Assembly (NCBI GenBank): GCA_903876445.1 | Contig: CAIQZX010000138.1 | Coordinates: 1-39,886, forward strand | Reading direction: 5' to 3' | DNA: 39,886 nucleotides | Source: an uncultured Pseudomonadota bacterium | Lineage (GTDB): Bacteria; Pseudomonadota; Gammaproteobacteria; Methylococcales; Methylomonadaceae | Shown here: positions 1 through 8,323 of the stretch, piece after piece | How the letters are laid out: each line of letters opens with the position of its first letter | How positions within the stretch are numbered: position 1 is the first letter of the stretch | Position numbers and translations under genes: made by a program | The notes under the pieces: model-generated | The model's database searches: none | The model's input: the letters and a program-made list of their open reading frames with translations, nothing else | Told to the model about the DNA's origin: nothing

Positions 1-139
1 GGACTTTCGGGGGCTAGTCTGTGAAGTGAACGGTGCTGTAATGCCGTCAGCAGCAGAAACCAGCAGGTAGTAGTGATACACACCTGCTCCTGAGTTAAAT
101 CAGGAATCCCCGTTCCCTTTAGGGCGGGGAGGATGTCAA
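1..139 (+). mobile_element. Right end of an IS200/IS605-type (TnpB-encoding) element, truncated by the window start
   Basis: The stretch ends in a G+C-rich hairpin (TCCCCG at 107-112 with CGGGGA at 125-130) followed by GGATGTCAA. That arrangement resembles the right end of many IS200/IS605 or IS1341-like elements. Two more perfect stems precede it: GCAGGT (63-68) with ACCTGC (82-87), and CCTGA (89-93) with TCAGG (100-104). The composition is clearly more G+C-rich than the gene that follows. The element boundary is placed at about 139, and most of the element lies outside the window. I infer the family from these structures and from a plausible tnpB tail, not from a database match. Confidence 0.65.
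2..70 (+). CDS. Probable C-terminal tail of TnpB (partial, 5' end outside window)
   Basis: An open frame enters from the left edge and runs 22 codons to a TAG at 68-70. The visible tail contains VNGAVMPSAAETSR. In TnpB genes the last codons normally lie just before the structured right end of the element, which is the arrangement here: the first stable stem begins at 63 and the presumed element end is about 69 bases past the stop. No catalytic or zinc-finger residues fall inside the window, so the assignment rests on position and on general resemblance to TnpB tails. It could also be a chance open frame through the omega-RNA region. Confidence 0.4.
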   Translation, partial: DFRGLVCEVNGAVMPSAAETSR

Positions 140-159
140 TCTGTAATCGTAAATAGCTT
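61..159 (+). ncRNA. Candidate omega-RNA (reRNA) 3' part with guide segment
   Basis: TnpB nucleases use an RNA that reads through the right end of the element and takes its guide from the DNA just beyond it. Here three consecutive stems (63-87, 89-104, 107-130) lead to the presumed element end at 139. The guide would then begin at 140 with TCTGTAATCGTAAATAG, in the short spacer downstream of the convergent histidine kinase gene. The 5' end of the RNA is not in the window and its 3' limit is a guess of about 20 bases of guide. Confidence 0.5.
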
Positions 160-164
160 TTAAC

Positions 165-1790
165 TCACGAAAAAAATCTTTGTATCTTTTCATGTAAAAC
201 ACTAACCGTTACTGGCTTTTTAAATAAAAACGTATTTCCTTTCGGTAAATCGTTAGCGGTTTTTAATTTGTCACTGTAACCGGTGCAAATCAAAATCGGA
301 ATTTCTGGTTGTCTTGATAAAACGCTAATCGCTAAATCCAAACCCGATAAATCCGGCATTCCGTAATCAGTAATAATTGCATCAAAATAAGCCGGATTTT
401 TATCAATATAATTCAGCGCAGTTAAGCTATTTGAAAAGGTTTCAACTACATAATTTAAATCTGTAAATTCATATTTAAACAAATCACAAATTTCTGGGTC
501 GTCATCGATGACACAAAGTTTCAATTTTTTATTGTTTTTCTTGTCATGGGTTATAGAAGAAAACGTGTCATTATTTTGAATTTCTTCCAGCTTTTGGTGG
601 ATAGCCGGAAATAACAAAGAAAATGTTGTGCCTTGATTAGGGGCGGATTTAACAAGGATATGGGCATCTGTATTGTGCAAAACACCACTAACTACTGACA
701 AACCTAAACCCGTTCCTTTGCCGACTTCTTTTGTGGTGAAAAAGGGATCAAAAATTCGCGACATTTTTTCAGGTTTGATACCATTTCCTGTATCGCTAAT
801 ACTGATTTGAATGTATTCCCCATTTAACCTTTTTGGACACGCCGAACAAAAAACGCCATCCTCTTCACTTATCTGTTTTAACGATAAATCAACCTCAATT
901 TGCCCCGTGTCACGCAACCAAACATCGGCATTATTTTCCCAGTATTCTTCAATCGCATCACGCGCATTCACAATCAAATTCATAATGATTTGATGTAATT
1001 CCGACGAATCAATCAAAATCAAAGGATAGTTTTTTTCAGTAAGTGAATTTTTTACATTCAGTGTTACAAGCGAAGAAAGACTGGCGCGTAACATTGTGCT
1101 AATGTCGGCAACTTCGTTAATCACAAGCGATGGAGCCATTGGGGTGGGAAGTTTTACCGGTTTTTCACGACAATAAATCAGCATTTTATCGACTAAATCC
1201 GCTGCGCGATTAGCGGACTTTTCAACGCGGGTTAAACAAGCCAAGGCTTTTTCGGAATTATCTTTTTCAATGGCTGAAACGGCTTGTCTGGTAAATCCTA
1301 TGATAGGCATCAAAATGTTGTTGAAATCATGAGCAACACCACTTGCTAATTGCCCGATACTTTCCATCTTTTGTATCTGAAGTAATTGTTGATGTATTAG
1401 CGATTTTTCTTCCTCCATTTTTTTATGCGTCGAAATCTCCGTCATAATTGAAAGAAATGCTTTTATCGTCCTCGTTTCTGGTTCAATAATGGGTACAACA
1501 ACATTATTCACCCAAAATAAATGCCCGTCTTTCGCACGATTACAAAATTCATGTTTCGAAACCAATCCGCTTTTAATCTTCTTCCAAAATTTTGCGTAAT
1601 CTTCCTGCGATTGTTCACCGGATTTTAGTAAGTTGTGGTTTTTTCCGATGACTTCCTCTATGGAATACCCTGACAGTTCACAGAAATTTTGATTCGCGTC
1701 GATAATAACGCCGTTTGTGTCCGCTAATGTCACAATACAAGCTGTTTTAATAGCCGTATAAAGTTCAGCATAAGTTGTTTCATTTAGCAT
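165..1790 (-). CDS. PAS-containing hybrid sensor histidine kinase with C-terminal receiver
   Basis: A soluble sensor kinase of 541 residues. The domains in order are an N-terminal PAS/PAC module (about 10-125), a dimerisation/phosphoacceptor helix with GVAHDFNNIL giving His154, a GHKL ATPase domain and a receiver (about 423-541). The ATPase shows the N box NLIVNARDAI (271-280), ISDTGNGI (331-338) and GKGTGLGL (358-364). The receiver has acidic residues at 429-431, the expected phosphoacceptor Asp475 in ITDYGMP, and Lys525. The HDFNN form of the H box places it with NtrB-like kinases that commonly carry a C-terminal receiver. A CSACPKRLNGEY insert before the G1 box is usual in that group. There is no transmembrane segment, so it senses an intracellular cue. 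The ATG at 1790 lies 3 bases after the stop of the receiver gene, so the two are co-transcribed and probably translationally coupled. The signal and output are unknown. Confidence 0.9.
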   Translation of the reverse strand: MLNETTYAELYTAIKTACIVTLADTNGVIIDANQNFCELSGYSIEEVIGKNHNLLKSGEQSQEDYAKFWKKIKSGLVSKHEFCNRAKDGHLFWVNNVVVPIIEPETRTIKAFLSIMTEISTHKKMEEEKSLIHQQLLQIQKMESIGQLASGVAHDFNNILMPIIGFTRQAVSAIEKDNSEKALACLTRVEKSANRAADLVDKMLIYCREKPVKLPTPMAPSLVINEVADISTMLRASLSSLVTLNVKNSLTEKNYPLILIDSSELHQIIMNLIVNARDAIEEYWENNADVWLRDTGQIEVDLSLKQISEEDGVFCSACPKRLNGEYIQISISDTGNGIKPEKMSRIFDPFFTTKEVGKGTGLGLSVVSGVLHNTDAHILVKSAPNQGTTFSLLFPAIHQKLEEIQNNDTFSSITHDKKNNKKLKLCVIDDDPEICDLFKYEFTDLNYVVETFSNSLTALNYIDKNPAYFDAIITDYGMPDLSGLDLAISVLSRQPEIPILICTGYSDKLKTANDLPKGNTFLFKKPVTVSVLHEKIQRFFS

Positions 1791-1793
1791 GAG

Positions 1794-2162
1794 CTAGCCT
1801 AATATCCACTTGATAGCTTCATTTAACTGTAGTTCAGTAAATGGTTTGTGTAGTGTTGCTTGCACGCCCATAACTGTCGCAGAATTCAAACCAAATTCAC
1901 TGGTAATTGATCGTCTTCCACCAGACATTGCAATGATTGGCGTATCAATACCGGATTCAAAAATATCAAAAATAACTTCAAAACCGTCTTTATCTGGCAT
2001 GATGATGTCGGTAATAATCAAATCAAACTTTTGATTGTGATAAAACCTCATCGCTTTGAGACCATTTTCGGCGGTCGTCACGTCATGATGTTCATCCATT
2101 AACATCATTTTGAGCAATTCTCGCATTTCTTCATCATCATCAATGACCAAAATGTTTGCCAT
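1794..2162 (-). CDS. Stand-alone CheY-like response regulator receiver
   Basis: A single receiver domain of 122 residues with no output domain. Acidic pocket residues Asp8-Asp10 follow the first strand, the phosphoacceptor is Asp52 in LIITDIIMP, the Ser/Thr switch position falls near AMSGG (78-82), and Lys106 precedes Pro107. It lies between sucB and the hybrid kinase, and is the obvious phosphorelay partner of the latter. Its Shine-Dalgarno sequence AGGAGA overlaps the TAG stop of sucB, so translation is probably coupled to sucB. As it lacks a DNA-binding domain, it should act by protein contact or as an intermediate in a relay. Confidence 0.9.
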   Translation of the reverse strand: MANILVIDDDEEMRELLKMMLMDEHHDVTTAENGLKAMRFYHNQKFDLIITDIIMPDKDGFEVIFDIFESGIDTPIIAMSGGRRSITSEFGLNSATVMGVQATLHKPFTELQLNEAIKWILG

Positions 2163-2174
2163 AATTCATTTCTC

Positions 2175-3386
2175 CTAAATATTTAGTAATAAATGCGCGG
2201 GGGATTCCAAACATTCTTTAATTGTGACTAAAAACTGTACGGCATCGCGTCCGTCAATTAAACGATGGTCGTAAGATAAGGCTAAATACATGATGGGACG
2301 AATCACAATTTGCCCATTTTCAACAACGGCGCGTTCTTTAATGGCGTGCATACCTAAAATCGCGGATTGCGGTGGATTTAAAATTGGCGTGGACAACATT
2401 GAACCAAAAACACCGCCATTAGTAATCGTAAAAGTGCCGCCTTTCAAATCGTCATAACTTAAACGTCCCGAGCGCGTTTTTTCACCAAATTCCACAATAC
2501 TTTGTTCGATGCCAGCGAAATCGAGTTGATCCGCATCGCGCAAAACCGGCACAATCAATCCTTTTTCGGTGCTGACCGCAATCCCGATGTCATAAAAACC
2601 GTGATAAATAATGTCATTATCATCAATCGAGGCATTGATAACCGGAAAACGCTTTAAGGCTTCAATCGAGGCTTTGACAAAAAATGACATAAAACCCAAT
2701 TTCACGGAATGTTTTTGTTCAAAACGGGTTTTATATTGATTCCGTAAATCCATTACGTTTTGCATATTCACTTCATTAAACGTCGTGAGCATGGCGGCAT
2801 TTTGTTGTGCTTGCAACAACCGTTCTGCGACTTTAGCGCGAAGACGTGTCATTGGCACACGTTGTTCTGGGCGCAAATTTGAGGCGGGTGTGGAGAACTC
2901 CAATTCTGTTAAGGATTCAACGGTTATCGATTCAGCAACTGGCGGTACAATGACTTCGGCTTCTTGTAATGCGCGTTGATTGACGACATCCAAAACATCC
3001 GCTTTTGTTAACCGTCCATCTTTGCCTGTACCAATAATTTGGCTAGCATCTAAATCGTGTTCGCGTAATAAACGGCGAATTGAAGGTGTCAATGGATTAT
3101 CGAAATCGTCATTTTCATCTGGAATTTGAGGAGCTTCAATTTGAATGTCTTGCGCTTCAAATACCGCTAACACTTCGCCACTGATTACAATCGCACCGTC
3201 TATTTTTAAAATTTCGCGCAAAATCCCCGATTCAGGCGCAACAACTTCTAACGTTACTTTGTCCGTTTCTAAATCCACAAGACTATCGTTTTTCAACACG
3301 CGATCACCGACCTTTTTATGCCAAGCAATGAGCGTTGCGTCGCTAACGGATTCGGGAAGATGCGGCACTACAATTTTTAAAGTCAT
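2175..3386 (-). CDS. sucB: Dihydrolipoyllysine-residue succinyltransferase (E2 of 2-oxoglutarate dehydrogenase)
   Basis: Transfers the succinyl group from the lipoyl arm to CoA in the 2-oxoglutarate dehydrogenase complex of the TCA cycle. The N-terminal lipoyl domain has the lipoylation site Lys43 in [10 protein letters not shown] peripheral-subunit (E3)-binding domain lies near 100-135 ([14 protein letters not shown], then [13 protein letters not shown]). The C-terminal catalytic domain ends with the HxxxDG motif in [12 protein letters not shown], giving His374 and Asp378. The length of 403 residues is normal for SucB with a single lipoyl domain. An AGGAA element precedes the ATG. Neither sucA nor lpd lies beside it in the window; instead the gene heads an operon with a receiver and a hybrid kinase, which is unusual. 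I prefer SucB over pyruvate or branched-chain E2 because of the single lipoyl domain and overall length. Confidence 0.92.
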   Translation of the reverse strand: MTLKIVVPHLPESVSDATLIAWHKKVGDRVLKNDSLVDLETDKVTLEVVAPESGILREILKIDGAIVISGEVLAVFEAQDIQIEAPQIPDENDDFDNPLTPSIRRLLREHDLDASQIIGTGKDGRLTKADVLDVVNQRALQEAEVIVPPVAESITVESLTELEFSTPASNLRPEQRVPMTRLRAKVAERLLQAQQNAAMLTTFNEVNMQNVMDLRNQYKTRFEQKHSVKLGFMSFFVKASIEALKRFPVINASIDDNDIIYHGFYDIGIAVSTEKGLIVPVLRDADQLDFAGIEQSIVEFGEKTRSGRLSYDDLKGGTFTITNGGVFGSMLSTPILNPPQSAILGMHAIKERAVVENGQIVIRPIMYLALSYDHRLIDGRDAVQFLVTIKECLESPAHLLLNI

Positions 3387-3535
3387 AACATTCCTGTTTT
3401 TGAGCGATTAGGTTGACTAAGATTTTAGCATTTTTACCAATTTTTTTGTTGAATCCAAAGTAATCGTTGTGATTTTTTGAGTTGTGAATTTACACTGTGC
3501 AATCTTTCACTTGTATTTTATTATGTCTATATTTT

Positions 3536-4300
3536 ATGCCTATTTCACAACCCTTATTAGAACGCATTATTCGTAACGCTGGCGAAATTGCATTGACGCA
3601 TTTTCGAGATTTGAAACATTTAAATGTTGATAAAAAAAGTCCACGAGATTTTGTCACGGCAGCGGATTTAGCGGTCGAAGATTTTTTAAAAGCTCAACTC
3701 CGTGAACATTATCCACAATACGGATTTTGGGGCGAAGAAGGTGGGCAATCAGAAAATCAAATAAATCGTTGGATTGTTGACCCGATTGATGGCACGCATT
3801 CATTTTCGCGCGGACAGTATTACTGGTCAATTAGCGTCGCATTAGAAATTGCCGGTGAAATTGTGGAGGGAATTGTCTACGCACCGGCATTAAACGATTA
3901 TTATTGTGCAACAAAAGGACAAGGCGCGTGGCGAAATGGACAATCGATTCATGTTTCTGAACTGGATGATTTAAATGATGCCATGATTGGAACTGGATTT
4001 GCCTGTTTACGGTCATATTTAGAAAATAATAATTTGGCACGTTTTTGTCGTATTGCTCAAGCAACAACAGGTCAACGTCGTTTAGGTTCTGCGGCAGTCG
4101 ATATTTGTTTAGTTGCCGATGGTCAGTTAGATGCGTTTTGGGAACAAGAATTAAATTTGTATGACGTAGCTGCTGGCGCGTTAATTGCTAAAGAAGCAGG
4201 AGCGACTGTGACGGATTTTCACGGCAATTCAGGGATTTTTCCGAAACAACTTCTTATTACGAACGGAAAAATTTTTAACCAATTATTACCACTTATGTGA
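3536..4300 (+). CDS. Inositol monophosphatase-family phosphatase (possible HisN-type histidinol phosphatase)
   Basis: A magnesium-dependent phosphatase of the IMPase/FBPase superfamily. From the ATG at 3536 it has 254 residues. The metal-site motifs are GEEGG (Glu67, Glu68) and WIVDPIDGTHSF (Asp82, Asp85), with a later acidic motif in ELNLYDVAAGA where the family usually has WD. The frame also has an in-frame start at 3497, but the 13 extra residues are hydrophobic, unlike the family N-terminus, and neither start has a convincing ribosome site. The substrate cannot be read from the sequence: myo-inositol phosphate, histidinol phosphate and fructose 1,6-bisphosphate are all handled in this superfamily. 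It stands alone, divergent from sucB. Confidence 0.8.
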   Translation: MPISQPLLERIIRNAGEIALTHFRDLKHLNVDKKSPRDFVTAADLAVEDFLKAQLREHYPQYGFWGEEGGQSENQINRWIVDPIDGTHSFSRGQYYWSISVALEIAGEIVEGIVYAPALNDYYCATKGQGAWRNGQSIHVSELDDLNDAMIGTGFACLRSYLENNNLARFCRIAQATTGQRRLGSAAVDICLVADGQLDAFWEQELNLYDVAAGALIAKEAGATVTDFHGNSGIFPKQLLITNGKIFNQLLPLM

Positions 4301-4307
4301 TAATTTT

Positions 4308-4342
4308 CTTTCTATCTACTGTCACATCAGTAGCTTAGAAAG
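4308..4342 (+). terminator. Intergenic hairpin after the IMPase gene (terminator-like, no clear U tract)
   Basis: CTTTCTA (4308-4314) pairs with TAGAAAG (4336-4342) and CTACTG (4316-4321) pairs with CAGTAG (4328-4333), leaving a 6-base loop and a small asymmetric bulge. It begins 7 bases past the stop codon. The run of T that defines an intrinsic terminator is missing on the + strand. It could act as an mRNA 3'-end structure instead. Confidence 0.4.
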
Positions 4343-4393
4343 CCCAATGTAATATAATTCACACAATTTTTATAACCTTTAAGAGAGTAATTT

Positions 4394-4756
4394 ATGACCA
4401 AAAAAGTATTAGTTGTTGATGATAGTAAAATTTCAAGAATGTTTATTCGTCAACACATCATCGCAAAACACCCTGATTGGATTTTAAGTGAAGCTACAAC
4501 AGGCGAAGAAGCTATTGTTATGATCGAAGCAGAACAGCCAGATTACTGCACAATGGACATCAATATGCCTGGAATGTTAGGCACAGATGCTGCAAAAGAA
4601 ATTTTGGCAAAACATCCCGATATTCGTCTCGTTATTTTTTCTGCAAATGTTCAAGAATCGTATCAGCAAGAAGCCCGCGATATGGGAACAATTTTAGTTT
4701 CAAAACCTGTAAATGAAAAATCAATCGCCCAAGCTCTCGAATACTTCGCAGGTTAA
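4394..4756 (+). CDS. CheY-like response regulator
   Basis: A stand-alone receiver of 120 residues. Asp9 and Asp10 lie in LVVDDS, the phosphoacceptor is Asp55 in CTMDINMPG, the Ser switch falls in VIFSANVQ (79-86), and Lys104 precedes Pro105. A GAGAG element lies about 10 bases before the ATG. Only 3 bases separate it from a downstream CheC-family phosphatase, so the two form a two-gene operon. The expected substrate of that phosphatase is this phospho-receiver. No methyl-accepting protein, CheA or CheW is nearby, so the pair need not serve flagellar chemotaxis. Confidence 0.88.
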   Translation: MTKKVLVVDDSKISRMFIRQHIIAKHPDWILSEATTGEEAIVMIEAEQPDYCTMDINMPGMLGTDAAKEILAKHPDIRLVIFSANVQESYQQEARDMGTILVSKPVNEKSIAQALEYFAG

Positions 4757-4759
4757 AAC

Positions 4760-5368
4760 ATGGAAACCTTGAGTGAACTTCATTTTGATGCGTTAGGTGA
4801 GATTATCAATATCGCTACTGGTCGAGCCGCCCAAGGTTTAGGTGAAATCATTGGGGAGAGAATTCAATCTTCTGTGCCAACAGTGCAATTGATTCAATTA
4901 GCAGACGTAAATCCGGAAACATTGCGATTGAAAGATGAAACATTTGGTTTTGTAACGCAAAACTCCACTGGTGCAATGAATGCAGAAGTTATGTTGTTAT
5001 TTGCCGAAACAGACGTGTTAAGCATTGTACGAAAAATGATGGGTGCAGAAATTGATCTGGATACGGTGCGTGAATTTGAAAAAGACGCAATGTGTGAGCT
5101 AGGTAATATAATGATTAACGCTTGCTTATCCTCAATTGCCGATATGCTGCATCTTGCAATGGAAAGTTCACTGCCACGTTATGCAGTTAAAACCTGTGAA
5201 GAAATTGTGAATTACGTTAAAAATGATGTTGCTCAAGATTTTGTTTTAGCTTCGCATATCGATTTAACAATCGAGGGCAAACCAACGGAGGGTAAATTAT
5301 TCATACTAATAAATTCTTCTGCGTTAGGTAATGTGACGGATGAAATTGATCGACTTTCTTTAGCATAA
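4760..5368 (+). CDS. CheC-family CheY-P phosphatase
   Basis: CheC proteins dephosphorylate CheY-type receivers through paired Glu/Asn side chains. The consensus D/S-x3-E-x2-N-x22-P appears twice with exact spacing: Asp10, Glu14, Asn17, Pro40 and Asp109, Glu113, Asn116, Pro139. Both phosphatase helices therefore look intact. The length of 202 residues suits CheC; CheX is shorter and has one site, and FliY carries an extra SpoA domain that is absent here. It is translated 3 bases after the receiver stop. There is no CheD gene in the window to act as a regulator. Confidence 0.88.
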   Translation: METLSELHFDALGEIINIATGRAAQGLGEIIGERIQSSVPTVQLIQLADVNPETLRLKDETFGFVTQNSTGAMNAEVMLLFAETDVLSIVRKMMGAEIDLDTVREFEKDAMCELGNIMINACLSSIADMLHLAMESSLPRYAVKTCEEIVNYVKNDVAQDFVLASHIDLTIEGKPTEGKLFILINSSALGNVTDEIDRLSLA

Positions 5369-5389
5369 CGCATTTGTTCTGAACTCTTA

Positions 5390-5450
5390 GTCTGCGGCGT
5401 TGTATATTTATAGTTTTAAGCGATGACGAATCCGAAACAGCGCGGCAGAC
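5390..5450. repeat. Imperfect 14-bp inverted repeat in the cheC-ATP-grasp spacer
   Basis: Arms at 5390-5403 (GTCTGCGGCGTTGT) and 5437-5450 (ACAGCGCGGCAGAC) match at 12 of 14 positions, one mismatch being a G-U pair in RNA. About 33 bases separate them. The arms are much more G+C-rich than the surrounding spacer. The structure could be a terminator stem, a small RNA or a protein site. No T run follows directly. Confidence 0.35.
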
Positions 5451-5535
5451 AACAATAAAAAATTTTCTTAATTTATTTCCTTTTGACTGTAAAAAATACC
5501 GTCATCATTCTCTTCCTTCCTTGCCCAGAAAAATC

Positions 5536-6732
5536 ATGAAACCTATTTTAGATTTGAATGCACTTCAAGCCAAACCTTTTATTGGCTTAGTAGAATTGAT
5601 GCGATTAGCGCACGCTGGCGTTGATATTACGCCACTTGGTAGTATGCTTATTGAAAAAGCCTTTGCACGTTCTGACGACGTAAATATATTGTTAGATTTG
5701 TCAATCGTTTTGCAACTGATTGGTAATCGAGAGCTTGCGTTACAAATGCAAGCTGATGCCGTTTTACTGCAACGGAGTTACAAATCACCAAAGCAAAATC
5801 CAACTTTGCGTATTTTAGCGTTAATGAGTGTCGGAGATTTAATGGCGAACACGCCAATTGAATTTTTACTCGAAAATTCAAACATCGAACTGACTCAGTT
5901 TTATGTTACTGAAAATTTATTTACAGTGGCTGGCGCGTTAAACGAAGATTTACCCGAACACGACTTATTATTTGTTGCCATTGCCGAATCCGAGCAGAAT
6001 TTACCGTTACTGAAACAACTCGAATCGCTTTTGGCAAAATGGGAAAAACCCGTTTTAAACAAACCCGAATGTATCGCAAATATGTCGCGTGATGCGGCGT
6101 GTCAGTTGTTAATAAATACCGCCGGCATTTTGATGCCAGAAACGGTGCGCTATTCTATTGCAAATCTCAATTCAGAGCGTTTTGATTATCCCATAATTAT
6201 TCGTCCCGTTGATTCACATGCTGGGAATGATTTAGCAAAAATTGAAACAGAAATCGAATTAACGGATTATCTTGATCGCCAAAATGGTAGCGAATATTTT
6301 GTCGCAAAATTTGTCGATTACCGTAATGCAGATGGGTTGTTTCGAAAATATCGCGTTATGCTAATTTCAGGAAAACCGTTTTTAGCGCATTTAGCGATTT
6401 CTGAACATTGGATGATTCATTATTTAAATGCAGGTATGGCAGAAAGTCCAGAAAAACGCGCTGAAGAAGCGCGTGTTATGGAAAATTTCGATGAAACGTT
6501 TGCGAAAAAACACGCGGCCGCTTTTCAAACAATTTATGAACGTTCAGGTTTAGATTATTTAGGAATTGATTGCAGCGAAACGCCAGACGGCGAATTGCTG
6601 ATTTTTGAAATTGATAGTTGCATGATTGTTCATGCGATTGACCCGATTGATTTATTTCCATACAAACCGGCGCACATGGAAAAATTATTTTCAGCATTCC
6701 AACAAATGCTGATAAATGCTTGCTTGCCATAA
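5536..6732 (+). CDS. Uncharacterised ATP-grasp protein with helical N-terminal region
   Basis: From the ATG at 5536 it has 398 residues (a TTG start at 5521 adds five). Residues about 1-95 are helical and TPR-like (repeated Leu/Ala spacing, LVELMRLAHAG and LQLIGNRELALQMQADAV). Residues from about 185 to the end look like an ATP-grasp fold: YPIIIRPVDSHAGND for the nucleotide-binding lysine/arginine strand, EYFVAKFVDYRNADGLFRKYRVM, and the late acidic metal site LDYLGIDCSETPDGELLIFEIDS. The middle region has a Rossmann-like character (LRILALMSVGD), resembling the pre-ATP-grasp domain. The ligase substrate is unknown; RimK-type peptide ligases and D-Ala ligases share this architecture. It has no close operon partner. 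Confidence 0.65.
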   Translation: MKPILDLNALQAKPFIGLVELMRLAHAGVDITPLGSMLIEKAFARSDDVNILLDLSIVLQLIGNRELALQMQADAVLLQRSYKSPKQNPTLRILALMSVGDLMANTPIEFLLENSNIELTQFYVTENLFTVAGALNEDLPEHDLLFVAIAESEQNLPLLKQLESLLAKWEKPVLNKPECIANMSRDAACQLLINTAGILMPETVRYSIANLNSERFDYPIIIRPVDSHAGNDLAKIETEIELTDYLDRQNGSEYFVAKFVDYRNADGLFRKYRVMLISGKPFLAHLAISEHWMIHYLNAGMAESPEKRAEEARVMENFDETFAKKHAAAFQTIYERSGLDYLGIDCSETPDGELLIFEIDSCMIVHAIDPIDLFPYKPAHMEKLFSAFQQMLINACLP

Positions 6733-6761
6733 CTTAATAGCGGTTATCGATTCAAATCCGC

Positions 6762-6767
6762 TATAAT
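6762..6767 (+). promoter_or_regulatory. Candidate -10 element (TATAAT) upstream of ndk
   Basis: A consensus TATAAT lies 43 bases before the ndk start, preceded by TAGCGG and CCGCTA arms that form a short inverted repeat running into the -10 hexamer. No good -35 hexamer is visible at 16-18 bases spacing, so the assignment is tentative. A strong AGGAG ribosome site lies at 6794-6798. Confidence 0.4.
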
Positions 6768-6809
6768 TCACATTCATTTTTAATTTAATTTTTAGGAGTT
6801 TTAAAACCA

Positions 6810-7241
6810 ATGGCAATCGAACGTACATTTTCTATTATCAAACCTGACGCAGTGGCAAAAAACGTAATTGGCGAAATTTACAGCCGTTTTGAAAAAAACG
6901 ATTTAAAAATCGTTGCAGCAAAAATGATTCACTTGACCAAAGAACAAGCTGAAGGTTTTTATGCAGAACACAGCGAACGCGGCTTTTTCAATGATTTAGT
7001 GTCTTTCATGATTTCTGGTCCTGTGGTGATGCAAGTTTTGGAAGGCGAAAATGCGGTTTTAAAACATCGTGAAATTATGGGCGCAACGAATCCGAAAGAA
7101 GCTGCAGCCGGTACAATTCGTGCAGATTTCGCATCAAGCATTGACGAAAACGCTGTTCACGGTTCAGACGCAGTAGAAACCGCCGCCCGCGAAATTGCTT
7201 ATTTCTTTTCAGCAGATCAAATTTGTGCAAGAACTCGTTAA
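6810..7241 (+). CDS. ndk: Nucleoside diphosphate kinase
   Basis: Equilibrates nucleoside di- and triphosphates by a phosphohistidine intermediate. The 143-residue product aligns along its length with the enterobacterial enzyme: [18 protein letters not shown] at the start, RGFYAEH-like [11 protein letters not shown], the GATNP nucleotide loop, and the active-site histidine in [21 protein letters not shown]. It ends in the usual acidic/arginine tail. An AGGAG sequence lies 11 bases before the ATG. It is followed by rlmN, the order found in many gammaproteobacteria. Confidence 0.97.
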   Translation: MAIERTFSIIKPDAVAKNVIGEIYSRFEKNDLKIVAAKMIHLTKEQAEGFYAEHSERGFFNDLVSFMISGPVVMQVLEGENAVLKHREIMGATNPKEAAAGTIRADFASSIDENAVHGSDAVETAAREIAYFFSADQICARTR

Positions 7242-8316
7242 TCCTATAAAAAAGGTTAATTTGCTCGATTTCGACAGAAAAGGCTTAATTGCCTTTTTTG
7301 TTGGTTTAGGTGAAAAATCTTTTCGCGCCACGCAATTGCTAAAATGGATTTATCAAGAAGACGTGTACAATTTTGACGAAATGAGCAATTTAAGCAAAAC
7401 CCTTCGCGCGTATTTGAACGAAAATTGTGTGATTGCCACGCCTGAAATTGCCGTTGAGCAAATTGCCAGCGATGGTACGATAAAATGGGCGATGCAAACG
7501 CATTGCGGTAATCGTATCGAAAGCGTTTTTATTCCGGAAGATGACCGCAACACGTTGTGCATTTCGTCACAAATTGGTTGTGCGCTCGCGTGTACGTTTT
7601 GTTCAACGGCTCAACAAGGTTTTAATCGCAATTTAAAAACTTCTGAAATTGTCGGTCAACTTTTTGTCGCACAAAATCGCGTCGGAAAAGATCGCAGAAT
7701 TACAAATGTCGTAATGATGGGCATGGGCGAACCGTTATTGAATTTCGATAATGTGGTCGATGCGTGCAATTTAATGATGGATGATTTCGCTTACGGCTTA
7801 TCGAAACGCCGCGTCACAATTAGTTCATCAGGCGTTGTGCCGGCGATTGAACGTTTGGGTGAAGCGTGCGATGTCAGTTTAGCCATTTCATTACACGCTG
7901 TGCGTGATGAATTACGCGATGAAATTGTGCCGATTAACAAAAAATATCCATTAAGTGTGTTAATGGAAGCGTGCCGTGAAAATGCTAAAACAGCACCACG
8001 CCGTTTTATCACTTTTGAATATGTCATGCTTGACGGTATTAACGACACAGACATTGACTTAAAAGGCTTAATTAAATTGCTGAAAACGGTACCGTGCAAA
8101 TTAAATTTAATTCCGTTTAATCCATTTCCAAATTCGCCTTATCGCTGTTCGAGTAAAGAAACCATTTTAAAATTTAAAACACTCCTTAACGATGCGGGAA
8201 TTATTACTACTGTTCGTAAAACGCGCGGTGAAGATATTGATGCGGCTTGTGGTCAATTAGTCGGGCAAGTTGCAGATAAAAGTCGCCGGCACTTAAAACG
8301 TCAACTTGCGTCATAA
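7225..8316 (+). CDS. rlmN: Dual-specificity 23S rRNA/tRNA adenine-C2 methyltransferase
   Basis: Radical-SAM enzyme that methylates C2 of A2503 in 23S rRNA and A37 in some tRNAs. The [4Fe-4S] motif CxxxCxxC is present in [19 protein letters not shown]. The two cysteines of the mechanism are present in [10 protein letters not shown] and [11 protein letters not shown]. Start choice is open. The frame extends up to a TTG at 7195 inside ndk; GTG at 7225 keeps the conserved KVNLLDFDR segment with a 17-base overlap of ndk; TTG at 7261 has an AAAAAGG element but would lose part of that segment. I list GTG 7225, which gives 363 residues. Confidence 0.93.
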   Translation: MQELVNPIKKVNLLDFDRKGLIAFFVGLGEKSFRATQLLKWIYQEDVYNFDEMSNLSKTLRAYLNENCVIATPEIAVEQIASDGTIKWAMQTHCGNRIESVFIPEDDRNTLCISSQIGCALACTFCSTAQQGFNRNLKTSEIVGQLFVAQNRVGKDRRITNVVMMGMGEPLLNFDNVVDACNLMMDDFAYGLSKRRVTISSSGVVPAIERLGEACDVSLAISLHAVRDELRDEIVPINKKYPLSVLMEACRENAKTAPRRFITFEYVMLDGINDTDIDLKGLIKLLKTVPCKLNLIPFNPFPNSPYRCSSKETILKFKTLLNDAGIITTVRKTRGEDIDAACGQLVGQVADKSRRHLKRQLAS

Positions 8317-8323
8317 ATAACCC

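Noticed and set aside
3497-3535. Upstream start for the inositol-phosphatase-family gene
   Set aside because: The extra 13 residues are hydrophobic and unlike the family N-terminus; no ribosome site favours it. It cannot be fully excluded.
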